From positions 1-7,726 of the forward strand of contig DATLAN010000425.1 of the NCBI GenBank assembly GCA_035527455.1: DNA of 7,726 bases. Reading direction: 5' to 3'. Source of the stretch: DATLAN01 sp035527455. GTDB lineage: Bacteria > Planctomycetota > Planctomycetia > Pirellulales > Thermoguttaceae. The position numbers and the translations under genes were made by a program. The notes below the pieces were generated by a model. That model was not told where the DNA came from. It saw only the letters and a program-made list of their open reading frames with translations, and did no database searches. This document shows positions 1 to 6,798 of this stretch, piece after piece. Positions within the stretch are counted from its first letter, which is position 1. The number at the start of each line of letters is the position of its first letter.

Positions 1-35
1 TGCACCACCTTGGGAAACTCCACGATAGCCGGCAT
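1..35 (-). CDS. 5' end of a gene running off the left edge (possible transposase)
   Basis: Only the start codon and ten more codons are inside the window, reading MPAIVEFPKVV on the minus strand. The start is supported by a purine-rich Shine-Dalgarno, AGGGAGGG at 43-50, seven bases before the ATG. The peptide reminds me of the N-terminus of DDE transposases that are common in planctomycete genomes, but eleven residues cannot establish a family. A weak promoter could lie upstream on the same strand (TTGGAA at 104-109 and TAATCT at 79-84, with a long 19-base spacer). If this is an insertion sequence, its end should fall between 36 and 157, a stretch that is more AT-rich than its surroundings. 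I could not identify a terminal inverted repeat because the other end is outside the window. Confidence 0.4.
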   Translation of the reverse strand, partial: MPAIVEFPKVV

Positions 36-157
36 GGTCCGACCCTCCCTGGTCGTTGTGCGCCATCCGAAATCGCAGAGATTAGACACGAAATTGCCTA
101 TTTTTCCAATGCCGTTTGAAAGATTGCAAAAGTCCAGTGACAACTGAAAACCCCGCC

Positions 158-1039
158 TCACCCCAACCCATCCAACACGCCGCGGACGTAGCCGACCGAT
201 TCGGCCAGGCCCGGCAGGGGATCGTCGGGGCTCTGTTCGTACTCGAAAGAGACGTAGCCCGGGTAGTCGATCTCGATCAGCGTGCGGAGCAGGGCCGGCA
301 GATCGATCACGCCCCGGCCGCACGCGGTGGCGACGCCGCGGGCCGTGGCTTCCGTGACGTCCTTGATGTGAATGTCGAGCATCCGGTCGGCATACTTCCG
401 GGTGGAGGCGACCGGGTCGGCGCCGTAGCGGGTCGTGTGCCCGACGTCGTGGCAGATGCCGATCCGCCGGTCGAGCGTCTTGATCTTCTCGTAGGCCGCC
501 TCGGGCGTGGGGAAGTTGTTGTCGCCGGGGCCGTGGTTGTGGATGCAGACCTCGATGTCGTACTGGCGGACCTTCTCGTCGATCAGCGGCAGCATCTCGG
601 CGGTGGGAGCGGCGATGATCTTCACCATGCCGGCGGCCTTGGCGTACTCGAACGCCCGGTCCACCTCCTCCGGGTTCTTCATTCCGATCACGCCGCCGCC
701 GTAGAGGAGGATGCCCGACTCCTTGACCTTCGCACAGGCCGCGGCGATTTCCTCGGCGGTAGCGGTCAGCGGCAGGTGGAACGATTTCAGGCAAATGGCC
801 TCCAGGCCCACGCGTGCGGTCATGGCCAGCGTCTGGTCGAGGTCGAACTTCCGCAGCGTGTAGGAGGCCAGGGCGAGCTTCAGCGGCCGTTTGCGTTTCT
901 CGCCCGGGTTCTCGGCCGCTCGGGCAGTTCGCCCCGTCGCACCGCCCGCCAAACCGGCCAAACAGGCCGCCGACGCCACACCGGCCGATTTAAGGAAATC
1001 ACGTCTTGAGGGATGCTCGTCGTTTCTCATCTCACGCAT
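158..1039 (-). CDS. Tat-exported sugar phosphate isomerase/epimerase-like TIM-barrel protein
   Basis: Predicted 293-residue protein of the xylose-isomerase-like TIM-barrel superfamily. Members isomerise or epimerise sugars using a divalent metal; the substrate here is unknown. Residues 11-17 read SRRDFLK, a twin-arginine motif, followed by a small-residue hydrophobic stretch (about 18-35) and a likely cleavage near residue 40 (TARAA). The enzyme is therefore probably exported folded. The barrel begins around residue 53 (LKLALASYTLRKF). Likely metal or active-site positions are H167-N-H169, D198 with H201 (CHDVGHT), H224 with D227 (HIKD), and E266/E268 near the C-terminus. Ketose 3-epimerases have a glutamate ligand near where this protein has H167, so the metal site may differ. 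I chose the ATG at 1039 because AGGAAGG (1045-1051) lies five bases upstream. The in-frame ATG at 1081 adds 14 residues before the Tat signal and has no comparable site. The gene appears monocistronic, is divergent from the TPR operon, and has its own promoter at 1117-1145. Confidence 0.92.
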   Translation of the reverse strand: MREMRNDEHPSRRDFLKSAGVASAACLAGLAGGATGRTARAAENPGEKRKRPLKLALASYTLRKFDLDQTLAMTARVGLEAICLKSFHLPLTATAEEIAAACAKVKESGILLYGGGVIGMKNPEEVDRAFEYAKAAGMVKIIAAPTAEMLPLIDEKVRQYDIEVCIHNHGPGDNNFPTPEAAYEKIKTLDRRIGICHDVGHTTRYGADPVASTRKYADRMLDIHIKDVTEATARGVATACGRGVIDLPALLRTLIEIDYPGYVSFEYEQSPDDPLPGLAESVGYVRGVLDGLG

Positions 1040-1081
1040 GGTTGCCTTCCTTTCGATGTCCAGTGACGCGGTGTTCCGCAA

Positions 1082-1106
1082 GGCAAGTTCCAGACTCCAG
1101 CTTGCC
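1082..1106 (-). promoter_or_regulatory. Small hairpin at the 5' end of the epimerase-like leader
   Basis: GGCAAG at 1082-1087 pairs with CTTGCC at 1101-1106, giving a 6-base-pair stem and a 13-base loop. If transcription starts about 6-8 bases downstream of the -10 at 1117-1122, this stem would form almost at the 5' end of the mRNA. Such 5' stems can slow degradation. The stem is short enough to be a chance match, and no riboswitch or attenuator is visible. Confidence 0.3.
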
Positions 1107-1116
1107 CGGAGACTGC

Positions 1117-1145
1117 ATGTTAGGGTCCTTCCCCAATACTGTCAA
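1117..1145 (-). promoter_or_regulatory. Sigma70-type promoter for the epimerase-like gene
   Basis: On the minus strand a perfect -35 box TTGACA (1140-1145) is followed after exactly 17 bases by TAACAT (1117-1122), which matches the -10 consensus at four of six positions. Transcription would start near 1110, giving a leader of about 70 bases before the ATG at 1039. The location directly upstream of a gene with a strong Shine-Dalgarno supports the call. Planctomycete housekeeping promoters are less well characterised than those of Proteobacteria, so box quality is only a guide. Confidence 0.6.
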
Positions 1146-1160
1146 AGGGGGGACGCGGGG

Positions 1161-1189
1161 TTGATGGCGTGGGGACGGTCGGGTAACGT
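1161..1189 (+). promoter_or_regulatory. Weak promoter candidate for the TPR-ABC operon
   Basis: TTGATG (1161-1166) and TAACGT (1184-1189) are 17 bases apart on the plus strand, with four and three consensus matches respectively. A start near 1196 would give a leader of about 157 bases containing the whole inverted repeat at 1230-1304. No better plus-strand candidate was seen before the first operon gene, but the match is poor. A promoter inside or after the repeat cannot be excluded. Confidence 0.25.
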
Positions 1190-1229
1190 AAATGATAACT
1201 GTTCAGCGTTCTGCAGTGGGCAACGATTT

Positions 1230-1304
1230 GTAGCCGGATTCGCAAGAATTCGGAACGTTTCGCGTGAAACTGGGTAACGGCCGAATTCTTGCGAATCCGG
1301 CTAC
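1230..1304. repeat. REPIN-like element: two inverted REP units with GTAG heads
   Basis: Arm 1 (1230-1253, plus) and arm 2 (1304-1281, minus) are identical 24-base sequences in inverted orientation around a 27-base centre (1254-1280). Identity stops at both ends of the arms. Each arm begins with the tetranucleotide GTAG (1230-1233 and 1304-1301). An imperfect palindrome follows: CCGGATTC, a GCAA loop, then GAATTCGG, an 8-pair stem with one G-T wobble. GTAG plus an imperfect palindrome is the known layout of REP sequences recognised by RAYT transposases (REP-associated tyrosine transposases, IS200/IS605-like). A doublet in inverted orientation is a REPIN. I also recall this arm sequence as dispersed in planctomycete genomes, but cannot confirm that here. 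It lies 48 bases upstream of the TPR start codon and may fold in that leader. No RAYT gene is in the window. A plain rho-independent terminator is unlikely because no T-tract follows either side. Confidence 0.75.
1257..1270. promoter_or_regulatory. parS-like 14-mer inside the repeat centre
   Basis: GTTTCGCGTGAAAC differs at one position from the core of the bacterial chromosome-partition site parS (GTTTCACGTGAAAC). The flanking bases do not match: C rather than T before it, and T rather than A after it. It is a near-palindrome with six of seven pairs matching and could also form a small hairpin (GTTTC/GAAAC) nested in the REPIN-like element. Genuine parS sites usually cluster near the replication origin with parA/parB, which are not seen here. 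This may be a coincidence or a degenerate site. Confidence 0.2.
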
Positions 1305-1352
1305 CATTTGGCTGAAGCGTTGCCGCAAATGAAGCTGGAAATCGGACCGCCT

Positions 1353-4193
1353 ATGAATACGAAACGCGCCCTCCTCGGGCTGTTGCTGGCTGTGCTGTCC
1401 GTCGGGTCGATGGCTCGGGGGGACGACGATCCTCTGGCTAAGGCCCGGGAACTGCTTTTGGGCGGGGAATACCTCTCGGCCGAGGGGGCATACACCCCGT
1501 TGGCCAATAAAAAGGACCCGGTCGCCGTGTTGGGTCTGGCCCGAGCGCTCTGTGCCCAAGGGGAGCGGGACGACGCGGTGAAGGTTCTGACGGCCGCCGC
1601 CGAGGAGCATGCCCCGCTCCAGGCCGAGTTGGCACGGCTGGCCTTCGAGCGGGGCGATTACCCGGAAGCCAAGGCCCGGTGCGAGGCCGCTATCAAGCTC
1701 GATCGCAACCAACTGCCGGCGATCTGGGTCCGCGCGGAACTGGATCGCACGGCCGGCCGGCTCGACGAGGCGGGTCGCGGGTATCGCGACCTGATCCGTT
1801 ACTACAACGCCAACGACGTGGAGGACGCCGAGTCGCTGCGTTGGATCGGTCTGGGAGCGGCCCAATACGCGAGGTGGAATCGCTCGAGCGGCCAGTTCAG
1901 TTTCCTGGTCAACGACCTGTATCCCGACGCGCTGAAGTTGGAGCCGAAGTATTGGCCGGCCCATTACGAGGCGGCCTTGTTGTTCCTGGAAAAATACAAC
2001 AAGCCCGACGCCGAAGACGAACTCGAGGCGGCGTTGAAGCTCAACTCCAACGCGGCGGAAGTCCACGTGGCCGTGGCCGTGCTGGCCGTGGAACAACGCG
2101 ACTTCGAGAAGGCCGAGGAGTCCATCGAGAAGGCCATCGAACTGAATCCACAATTGCTGGCCGCCTGGCTGGGCAAGGCCGATCTGGCGTGGGCCAACTT
2201 CCAGGTCCAGCAGACGCTTCGGCTGCTCGAGGAAAAGGCCCTGCCGCTGAACCCGGTGAGCGAGGAGACGCTCGGTCGCGTGGCCGCCTGTTACGCCCTG
2301 TTGGACGGCCGGCCCCACGCACCGGCGAACCCGCGCTTGGCCCGACTGGTCGAAGGCGTCACCTCGCGCAACCCCCGCGCCGGCACGTTCTACTTCACGC
2401 TGGCGGCCATGCTCGAAGAGCGGCACAGGCACGCCGAGGCGAAACCGTTCCTGCTCAAGGCGATCGAGATCATGCCGCAACTGGTCGGGCCGCGCTCGCA
2501 CCTCGGGCTGTTGCAGATGCGAGCGGGCAACGAGCCGGAAGCCCGCAAGTCGCTCGACGAGGCGTTCGAGGTCGATCCGTTCAACGTCCGCGTCCACAAC
2601 ACCCGCCGCGTGCTGGAAGTCCTCGACGCGATGGAGACCCGCCAGACCGAGCACTTCACGATCAGGTATGCGGCTGAGTACGACGAACTCCTGACTCGTT
2701 ACGCCGCCCGGCGCCTCGAGGAAATCTATCCGAAGCGCTGCGAGCAGTTCGGCTACCGACCGCCGGGCAAGCCGCTCTTGGAGGTGTTCAACCGGGCCGA
2801 GGGCGTCGCCGGGCAGGAGTGGTTCAGCGCGCGGATGACCGGCCTGCCGTATCTGGGGGCCGTGGCCGCCAGCACCGGATACCTGGTGGCCATGTCGTCG
2901 CCGAACGATCCCGGCTCGCCGCAGCGGTTCAATTGGGCCCGCGTGCTCGAGCACGAACTGGTCCACGTGATCACGCTGCAACAGACGGACTTCAACATTC
3001 CGCACTGGTATACCGAGGGGCTGGCCGTCTGGTGCGAAGGCGGCCCGCGCCCCCAGAATTGGAATGAACTGCTGCTTAAGCGCGTGCCGGCCGGGGAGCT
3101 TTTCGACCTGCAAACGTTGAACTTCGGCTTCACCCGGGCGCAGAGCAGCGACGAGTGGCAACTGGCCTATTGCCAGGCGGAACTCTACGTGGAATACATC
3201 CTCGCCCAGTTCGGTTCCGGCCGGCTGCGGAAGCTGCTGGCGGCTTACGGCGACGGCCTGACCACGGTCGAGGCGATCCCCCGGGCGTTGGGTGTTTCCG
3301 AGCCGACGTTCGAGCGGGGATACCGGGAGCACTTGCGAAAACTCGTTGCCGGGATGACGGGGCTGAAACATCCGTCCGGCGCGAGTTTCGACGATCTGCT
3401 CGAAGCCCACCGACAACAGCCCGAAGATCCCGACGCGGCGGCCGAATTGGCGTACGCCTATCTGCAACGCGACGCGGACAAGGAGGCCCTCGAACTGGCC
3501 GAGAAAGTGCTGAAGGAGCACCCCCGGCACCAGTTGGCCACGTACGTGCTGGCCCGGCTGCGTTTGAAGGAGGACAAGACCAACGAGGCGGTCGCGTTGC
3601 TGGAAGGTTGTCTCGACCCGGACGTGCCGCAGCCGAACGTGCTGAATCTGCTGGCCGGATTGAAGCTCAAGGCGGAACAATACGAGGACGCGGCCCGGCT
3701 GTACGCGCTGGGCCAGCGGCTCGATTCGGTCAACTTGCAGTGGACCAAGGCGTTGGCGCGGGTGTACCTGGAGGCGGACAACCAGCAGAAGCTGGCCGAG
3801 GTGCTCGAGCGGCTCGCCCAGGCCGATCCCGACGACCTGACCTCCCGCAACAAGCTGGCCCAAATGGCGCTGAAGGGCCGCGAGTACGCCCTGGCGGCCG
3901 ACTGGGCGAACCAGGCGCTGGAAATCGACGTATTGGATGCGGACCCCCATCGCATGCTCGGCGAGGCGCTCGTCGGGCTTCGACGGTACGCCGAGGCCGT
4001 CGAGGAATTGGAGATCGCCGTCGAGCTGGATCCCAAGAGCGCACAGCAGCTCTACACGTTGGCCGACGCATGTATTCTCGCCAAGGAGCCGGCCAAGGCA
4101 CGAGGGGCGCTGAAATCGTTGCTGCAACTGGAGCCCGACTTCCCGGGCGTCCAACTGATGCTGGAGAACCTCGAGGAGACCGAGAAGCCGTGA
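1353..4193 (+). CDS. Secreted TPR protein with central gluzincin-type (peptidase MA-like) domain
   Basis: Predicted 946-residue protein in three parts. Residues 1-23 form a Sec signal peptide (MNTKR, then a leucine-rich core, then about GSMARG), so it acts outside the cytoplasmic membrane. Residues about 26-425 are tetratricopeptide repeats, with typical units such as DFEKAEESIEKAIELNP. Residues about 430-670 look like a peptidase MA-family domain, starting at TEHFTIRY. It carries HELVH (H534, E535, H538) and a downstream glutamate in YTEGLAVW (E555), the HExxH...E zinc-site arrangement of gluzincins, apparently intact. Residues about 690-940 are a second TPR array. TPRs bind protein partners, so this may be a scaffold with protease activity; the substrate is unknown. 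I chose ATG 1353 because it begins directly at the signal peptide. TTG 1308 and ATG 1329 would add a charged extension before it. The ribosome site is weak (CGGA at 1343-1346). The stop overlaps the next gene's GTG by four bases. Confidence 0.9.
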   Translation: MNTKRALLGLLLAVLSVGSMARGDDDPLAKARELLLGGEYLSAEGAYTPLANKKDPVAVLGLARALCAQGERDDAVKVLTAAAEEHAPLQAELARLAFERGDYPEAKARCEAAIKLDRNQLPAIWVRAELDRTAGRLDEAGRGYRDLIRYYNANDVEDAESLRWIGLGAAQYARWNRSSGQFSFLVNDLYPDALKLEPKYWPAHYEAALLFLEKYNKPDAEDELEAALKLNSNAAEVHVAVAVLAVEQRDFEKAEESIEKAIELNPQLLAAWLGKADLAWANFQVQQTLRLLEEKALPLNPVSEETLGRVAACYALLDGRPHAPANPRLARLVEGVTSRNPRAGTFYFTLAAMLEERHRHAEAKPFLLKAIEIMPQLVGPRSHLGLLQMRAGNEPEARKSLDEAFEVDPFNVRVHNTRRVLEVLDAMETRQTEHFTIRYAAEYDELLTRYAARRLEEIYPKRCEQFGYRPPGKPLLEVFNRAEGVAGQEWFSARMTGLPYLGAVAASTGYLVAMSSPNDPGSPQRFNWARVLEHELVHVITLQQTDFNIPHWYTEGLAVWCEGGPRPQNWNELLLKRVPAGELFDLQTLNFGFTRAQSSDEWQLAYCQAELYVEYILAQFGSGRLRKLLAAYGDGLTTVEAIPRALGVSEPTFERGYREHLRKLVAGMTGLKHPSGASFDDLLEAHRQQPEDPDAAAELAYAYLQRDADKEALELAEKVLKEHPRHQLATYVLARLRLKEDKTNEAVALLEGCLDPDVPQPNVLNLLAGLKLKAEQYEDAARLYALGQRLDSVNLQWTKALARVYLEADNQQKLAEVLERLAQADPDDLTSRNKLAQMALKGREYALAADWANQALEIDVLDADPHRMLGEALVGLRRYAEAVEELEIAVELDPKSAQQLYTLADACILAKEPAKARGALKSLLQLEPDFPGVQLMLENLEETEKP

Positions 4194-4549
4194 GTTCCGC
4201 CGACCCTTCCGACGCCCGATCGCCGGCCCGAGAAACGCCGCCAGTGGCCGTGACGCTGGCCGAGTTCCAGGAGTTGATCCGCCGGATGTACCTGCCGAAG
4301 GACGTTGCCCGGGGCGTGGACGGGACGTTCATGTGGTTGATGGAGGAGATCGGCGAATTGGCGGCCGCGCTTCGCGAGGGCACGCACCAACAGCGCGCGG
4401 CGGAGTTCGCCGACGTGCTGGCCTGGCTGACCACGATCGCCAACGTGGTGGGCGTGGACCTGACCGAGGCGATCACCGAGAAATACGGCTCCGGCTGCCC
4501 GGGATGCGGCCATTTCGTTTGCACCTGTCCGGACGCGGGAAAGCCATGA
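4190..4549 (+). CDS. MazG-like nucleotide pyrophosphohydrolase with C-terminal cysteine cluster
   Basis: Predicted 119-residue cytoplasmic protein. Residues about 21-100 match the all-alpha MazG-like NTP pyrophosphatase fold. EEIGE at 52-56 and EFAD at 72-75 form the EExxE...ExxD metal-binding motif used to hydrolyse nucleoside triphosphates to monophosphates and pyrophosphate. It is a single short domain, unlike the two-domain E. coli MazG, so the small house-cleaning type is the better comparison. The tail has C103, C106, H108, C111 and C113 (CPGCGHFVCTC), which could bind zinc; similar tails occur in some MazG-like proteins. The GTG at 4190 overlaps the TPR gene's TGA (GTGA) and has GAGGAG at 4173-4178, eleven bases upstream, so translation is probably coupled. 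The first 20 residues are low-complexity and outside the fold, so in-frame GTG codons 19 and 21 remain possible starts. The preferred nucleotide and the link to the flanking envelope genes are unknown. Confidence 0.85.
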   Translation: MSSADPSDARSPARETPPVAVTLAEFQELIRRMYLPKDVARGVDGTFMWLMEEIGELAAALREGTHQQRAAEFADVLAWLTTIANVVGVDLTEAITEKYGSGCPGCGHFVCTCPDAGKP

Positions 4550-6798
4550 CACGACGCTCCGCCGGATGGATGTTGTTGCTGGGTGCCGTCATGATTGCGT
4601 CGGCCGTGGAGCCGTTGTGCGGGGAAGAAGGCGGCCGGGAAATCGTCGGCGTTCGGGTCGGGTTCGCCGGGCGTTATAAGGTGGGCTTGTGGACGCCGGT
4701 GGAAGTCGCGCTGCGAGGCGTCGGGCCGGAGGCCGAGGGCCAGGTGAGCGTGACGGTGCCCGACGGCGACGCGGTGCCCAGCCGCGCGACGATCCCCTTG
4801 GGCGACGATCCGACGTCGGTGCTCGCATACGCCCGATTCGGCCGCGTCCATAGCGAACTGACCGTGCGGCTGCACATCGACGGCGAGGTCGTTGACCAAA
4901 GAGTCTTGACCACGTCCGACGTGGCCGACCGCGACCATTTCCTTCCCGCCGTCCCGGCCACGCGCGGAATGATCGTCACGATCGGGAGCGACACCTTGGG
5001 CGTGGATGAGGCCGTGGGATTGCTGCGGCGCGAGTCGGGCGAACCACCGGTTGTCGTTCCGCTGGAAGATCTCCGTCAATTGCCCGCGCGTTGGTACGGT
5101 TATGAGGGCGTCGATGCGCTGGTGCTCTCCACCAGCCGGCCGGAGATCTTTGCGGAGTTGAAGCCGAACGATCCGCGAATCGCCGCGCTGGATCGGTGGA
5201 TCGAGCTGGGCGGCCGGCTCGTGTTGTGCGTCGGTTCTCAGGCCGAAGCCGTTCTGGCCGAAGACGGACCGCTCGGCGGGCTGTTCGCGCCCGGCAAGCT
5301 GCAACTGAAGTACGATCAGCCCACGCGGATTCTCGACCAGACACGAGAACTGGAAATCTACGCCGGGATTTCCGACCGGATTTCCCAGGCGAGCGGCCCC
5401 TTGCACGTAGCGTGGCTGGCGAATCCCCCGGGAGTGATCGAAGCCCATGAAGCGGACCTGCCGCTGGTGGTGCGGATGCCGCGGGTGTTCGGCCAGATCG
5501 TGCTGTTTGCCGCGGAGCCGGACCGCGAGCCGCTCAGCACGTGGAACGGCCGTTCGGCGCTAATGAGCAAGCTGCTCGACTTCCCGACCGAACGTGCCGA
5601 AGAATCGAAACGCCTCGCCAAGGTGATGCAATACGGGTTCAACGACGTGGCCGGGCAGTTGCGCAGCGCCCTGGACCAGTTCCGCAACGTGAAGCTGACG
5701 CCGTTCTGGTTGGTGTGGCTGGTGACGGGACTGGTGGTCGTCTACATCCTGTTGATCGGACCGGTCGACTATTTCTTCTTGCGCAAAGTGGTTGGCCGGA
5801 TGCGATGGACGTGGCTGACCTTCCCCGTCGTCGTGCTGGCCGTGAGCCTGGCGGCCTATGGACTGGCCTATGGGCTCAAGGGCGATCAGGTCCGCGTCAA
5901 CCAGGCGGACCTGGTCGACGTGGACGTGGAAACGGGACAGGTGCGGGGAACGAGTTGGCTGAACGTCTTCAGCCCGCGGACCGAGCGGTTCGACCTGTCG
6001 CTGCGTCCGAACGACCTCGACGGCACGCCCGCCGACAATCCCCACGTGCTGTTCGGTTGGTTGGGTCTGCCCGGGGAGGCGTTGGGCGGCATGAACCCTC
6101 CGCCGGCCGGTGCGATCCTCGGCGGCGAGCAGCTTTACGACGAGCCCTACGAGTTCTCGCGCGAGCTGGCCGAACTGGTCGGCGCGCCGATCCAGGTCTG
6201 GGCGTCGAAGAGTTTTACGGCCCGCTGGGACGCGCAAACCGACCTCCGTCTGGAAGCGGATTTGACCGAGGACGACCAGGAACTCTCCGGCACGATCGAG
6301 AACACGCTGGACTTTCCGTTGGCCCATTGCCTCCTGGCCTTCGACCGCTGGGTCTACGATTTGGGCACGCTTCAGCCGGGGGAGACGGTGCGCGTCGGGG
6401 CCGCGCTGAGCCGGCCTGAATTGCGGACTTTTCTGAGGATCCGCCGCGACGGCCGCAAGACGCCGGGCGAAGAAGAAACGACCGGGGCCTACGACCTCTC
6501 CAGCGTCGATCTGCCGGGAATCTTGCGGACGATGAGCTTCTTCGACGCGGCCGAAGGCCGAAGTTACACGGGTTTGCAGAACGGCTATCAGGGATTCGTC
6601 GACCTCAGCGGCCTATTGAAAGCCGGCCGGGCCATCCTCGTGGCCGAAGGCCCCTCCCAACACCGCGGCGCCGACCTGCTGCGCGACGGTGAGCCGATGA
6701 CCCCGCAGGAAGATCGCCACGTGACGATCTATCGGTTTGTTCTTCCGCTGAAGAGGCCCACCCCACAACAGCCGCTCGCGGCTTCGCATGAACCATGA
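4546..6798 (+). CDS. Envelope membrane protein, probable accessory subunit of the ABC transporter
   Basis: Predicted 750-residue protein. Residues 1-25 look like a Sec signal peptide (MTRRSAGW, then a hydrophobic run). About 26-383 is a periplasmic region. It includes a Rossmann-like stretch at 188-230 (VDALVLSTS, then LDRWIELGGRLVLCVGS), which resembles glutamine-amidotransferase-like domains of ABC accessory proteins such as GldG. Two transmembrane helices follow, about 386-408 and 422-445. They are joined by a basic loop (FLRKVVGRMRW) that should be cytoplasmic, and the GPVDYFFLRK sequence sits at the first helix end. About 446-750 should again be outside. No enzyme motif was recognised. 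The start overlaps the MazG-like stop as ATGA, and the stop overlaps the ATPase start the same way. This strongly suggests joint production with the ABC ATPase. The cysteine at 25 is preceded by EPL, not a lipobox, so a lipoprotein is unlikely. The exact family is not recognised. Confidence 0.85.
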   Translation: MTRRSAGWMLLLGAVMIASAVEPLCGEEGGREIVGVRVGFAGRYKVGLWTPVEVALRGVGPEAEGQVSVTVPDGDAVPSRATIPLGDDPTSVLAYARFGRVHSELTVRLHIDGEVVDQRVLTTSDVADRDHFLPAVPATRGMIVTIGSDTLGVDEAVGLLRRESGEPPVVVPLEDLRQLPARWYGYEGVDALVLSTSRPEIFAELKPNDPRIAALDRWIELGGRLVLCVGSQAEAVLAEDGPLGGLFAPGKLQLKYDQPTRILDQTRELEIYAGISDRISQASGPLHVAWLANPPGVIEAHEADLPLVVRMPRVFGQIVLFAAEPDREPLSTWNGRSALMSKLLDFPTERAEESKRLAKVMQYGFNDVAGQLRSALDQFRNVKLTPFWLVWLVTGLVVVYILLIGPVDYFFLRKVVGRMRWTWLTFPVVVLAVSLAAYGLAYGLKGDQVRVNQADLVDVDVETGQVRGTSWLNVFSPRTERFDLSLRPNDLDGTPADNPHVLFGWLGLPGEALGGMNPPPAGAILGGEQLYDEPYEFSRELAELVGAPIQVWASKSFTARWDAQTDLRLEADLTEDDQELSGTIENTLDFPLAHCLLAFDRWVYDLGTLQPGETVRVGAALSRPELRTFLRIRRDGRKTPGEEETTGAYDLSSVDLPGILRTMSFFDAAEGRSYTGLQNGYQGFVDLSGLLKAGRAILVAEGPSQHRGADLLRDGEPMTPQEDRHVTIYRFVLPLKRPTPQQPLAASHEP

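Larger units (their letters stand above)
1040..1352. other. Divergent intergenic region, 313 bases
   Basis: No convincing gene lies between the divergent start codons at 1039 (minus) and 1353 (plus). From left to right it holds the minus-strand Shine-Dalgarno (1045-1051), a small hairpin in the minus-strand leader (1082-1106), a good minus-strand promoter (1117-1145), a weak plus-strand promoter candidate (1161-1189), and the REPIN-like repeat (1230-1304). The last 48 bases are the leader of the TPR gene. The octamer GGGTAACG occurs twice in the same orientation, at 1181-1188 and 1272-1279. The second copy is inside the repeat's centre, and its significance is unknown. Confidence 0.7.

Noticed and set aside
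135..150. Terminator for the epimerase-like gene (CAGT/ACTG stem followed by a T-rich stretch on the minus strand)
   Set aside because: The stem is only four base pairs and the T-run is short and displaced. I cannot support a rho-independent terminator here.
132..1068. Direct repeat GTCCAGTGAC at 132-141 and 1059-1068 flanking the epimerase-like gene
   Set aside because: Only ten bases, with no longer similarity on either side and no mobile-element gene between the copies; consistent with chance.
1308..1352. TTG 1308 or ATG 1329 as the TPR start
   Set aside because: Both place 8-15 extra residues before a well-formed signal peptide, and neither has a Shine-Dalgarno. TTG 1308 also sits only three bases beyond the repeat.
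1203..4154. A 983-codon open frame on the minus strand opposite the TPR gene
   Set aside because: It is a shadow of the TPR gene's high-GC codon pattern. Its translation is rich in R, Q, G and V with no recognisable domain, and the opposite strand has a signal peptide, TPRs and a zinc motif. It also runs through the intergenic repeat.
4606..4620. Lipoprotein signal around C25 of the 750-residue protein
   Set aside because: The residues before the cysteine are EPL, not a lipobox, so an ordinary Sec signal or membrane anchor is more likely.
3730..5448. A 572-codon minus-strand open frame across the MazG-like gene and its neighbours
   Set aside because: It spans three clearly coding plus-strand genes and shows no family motif or ribosome site.
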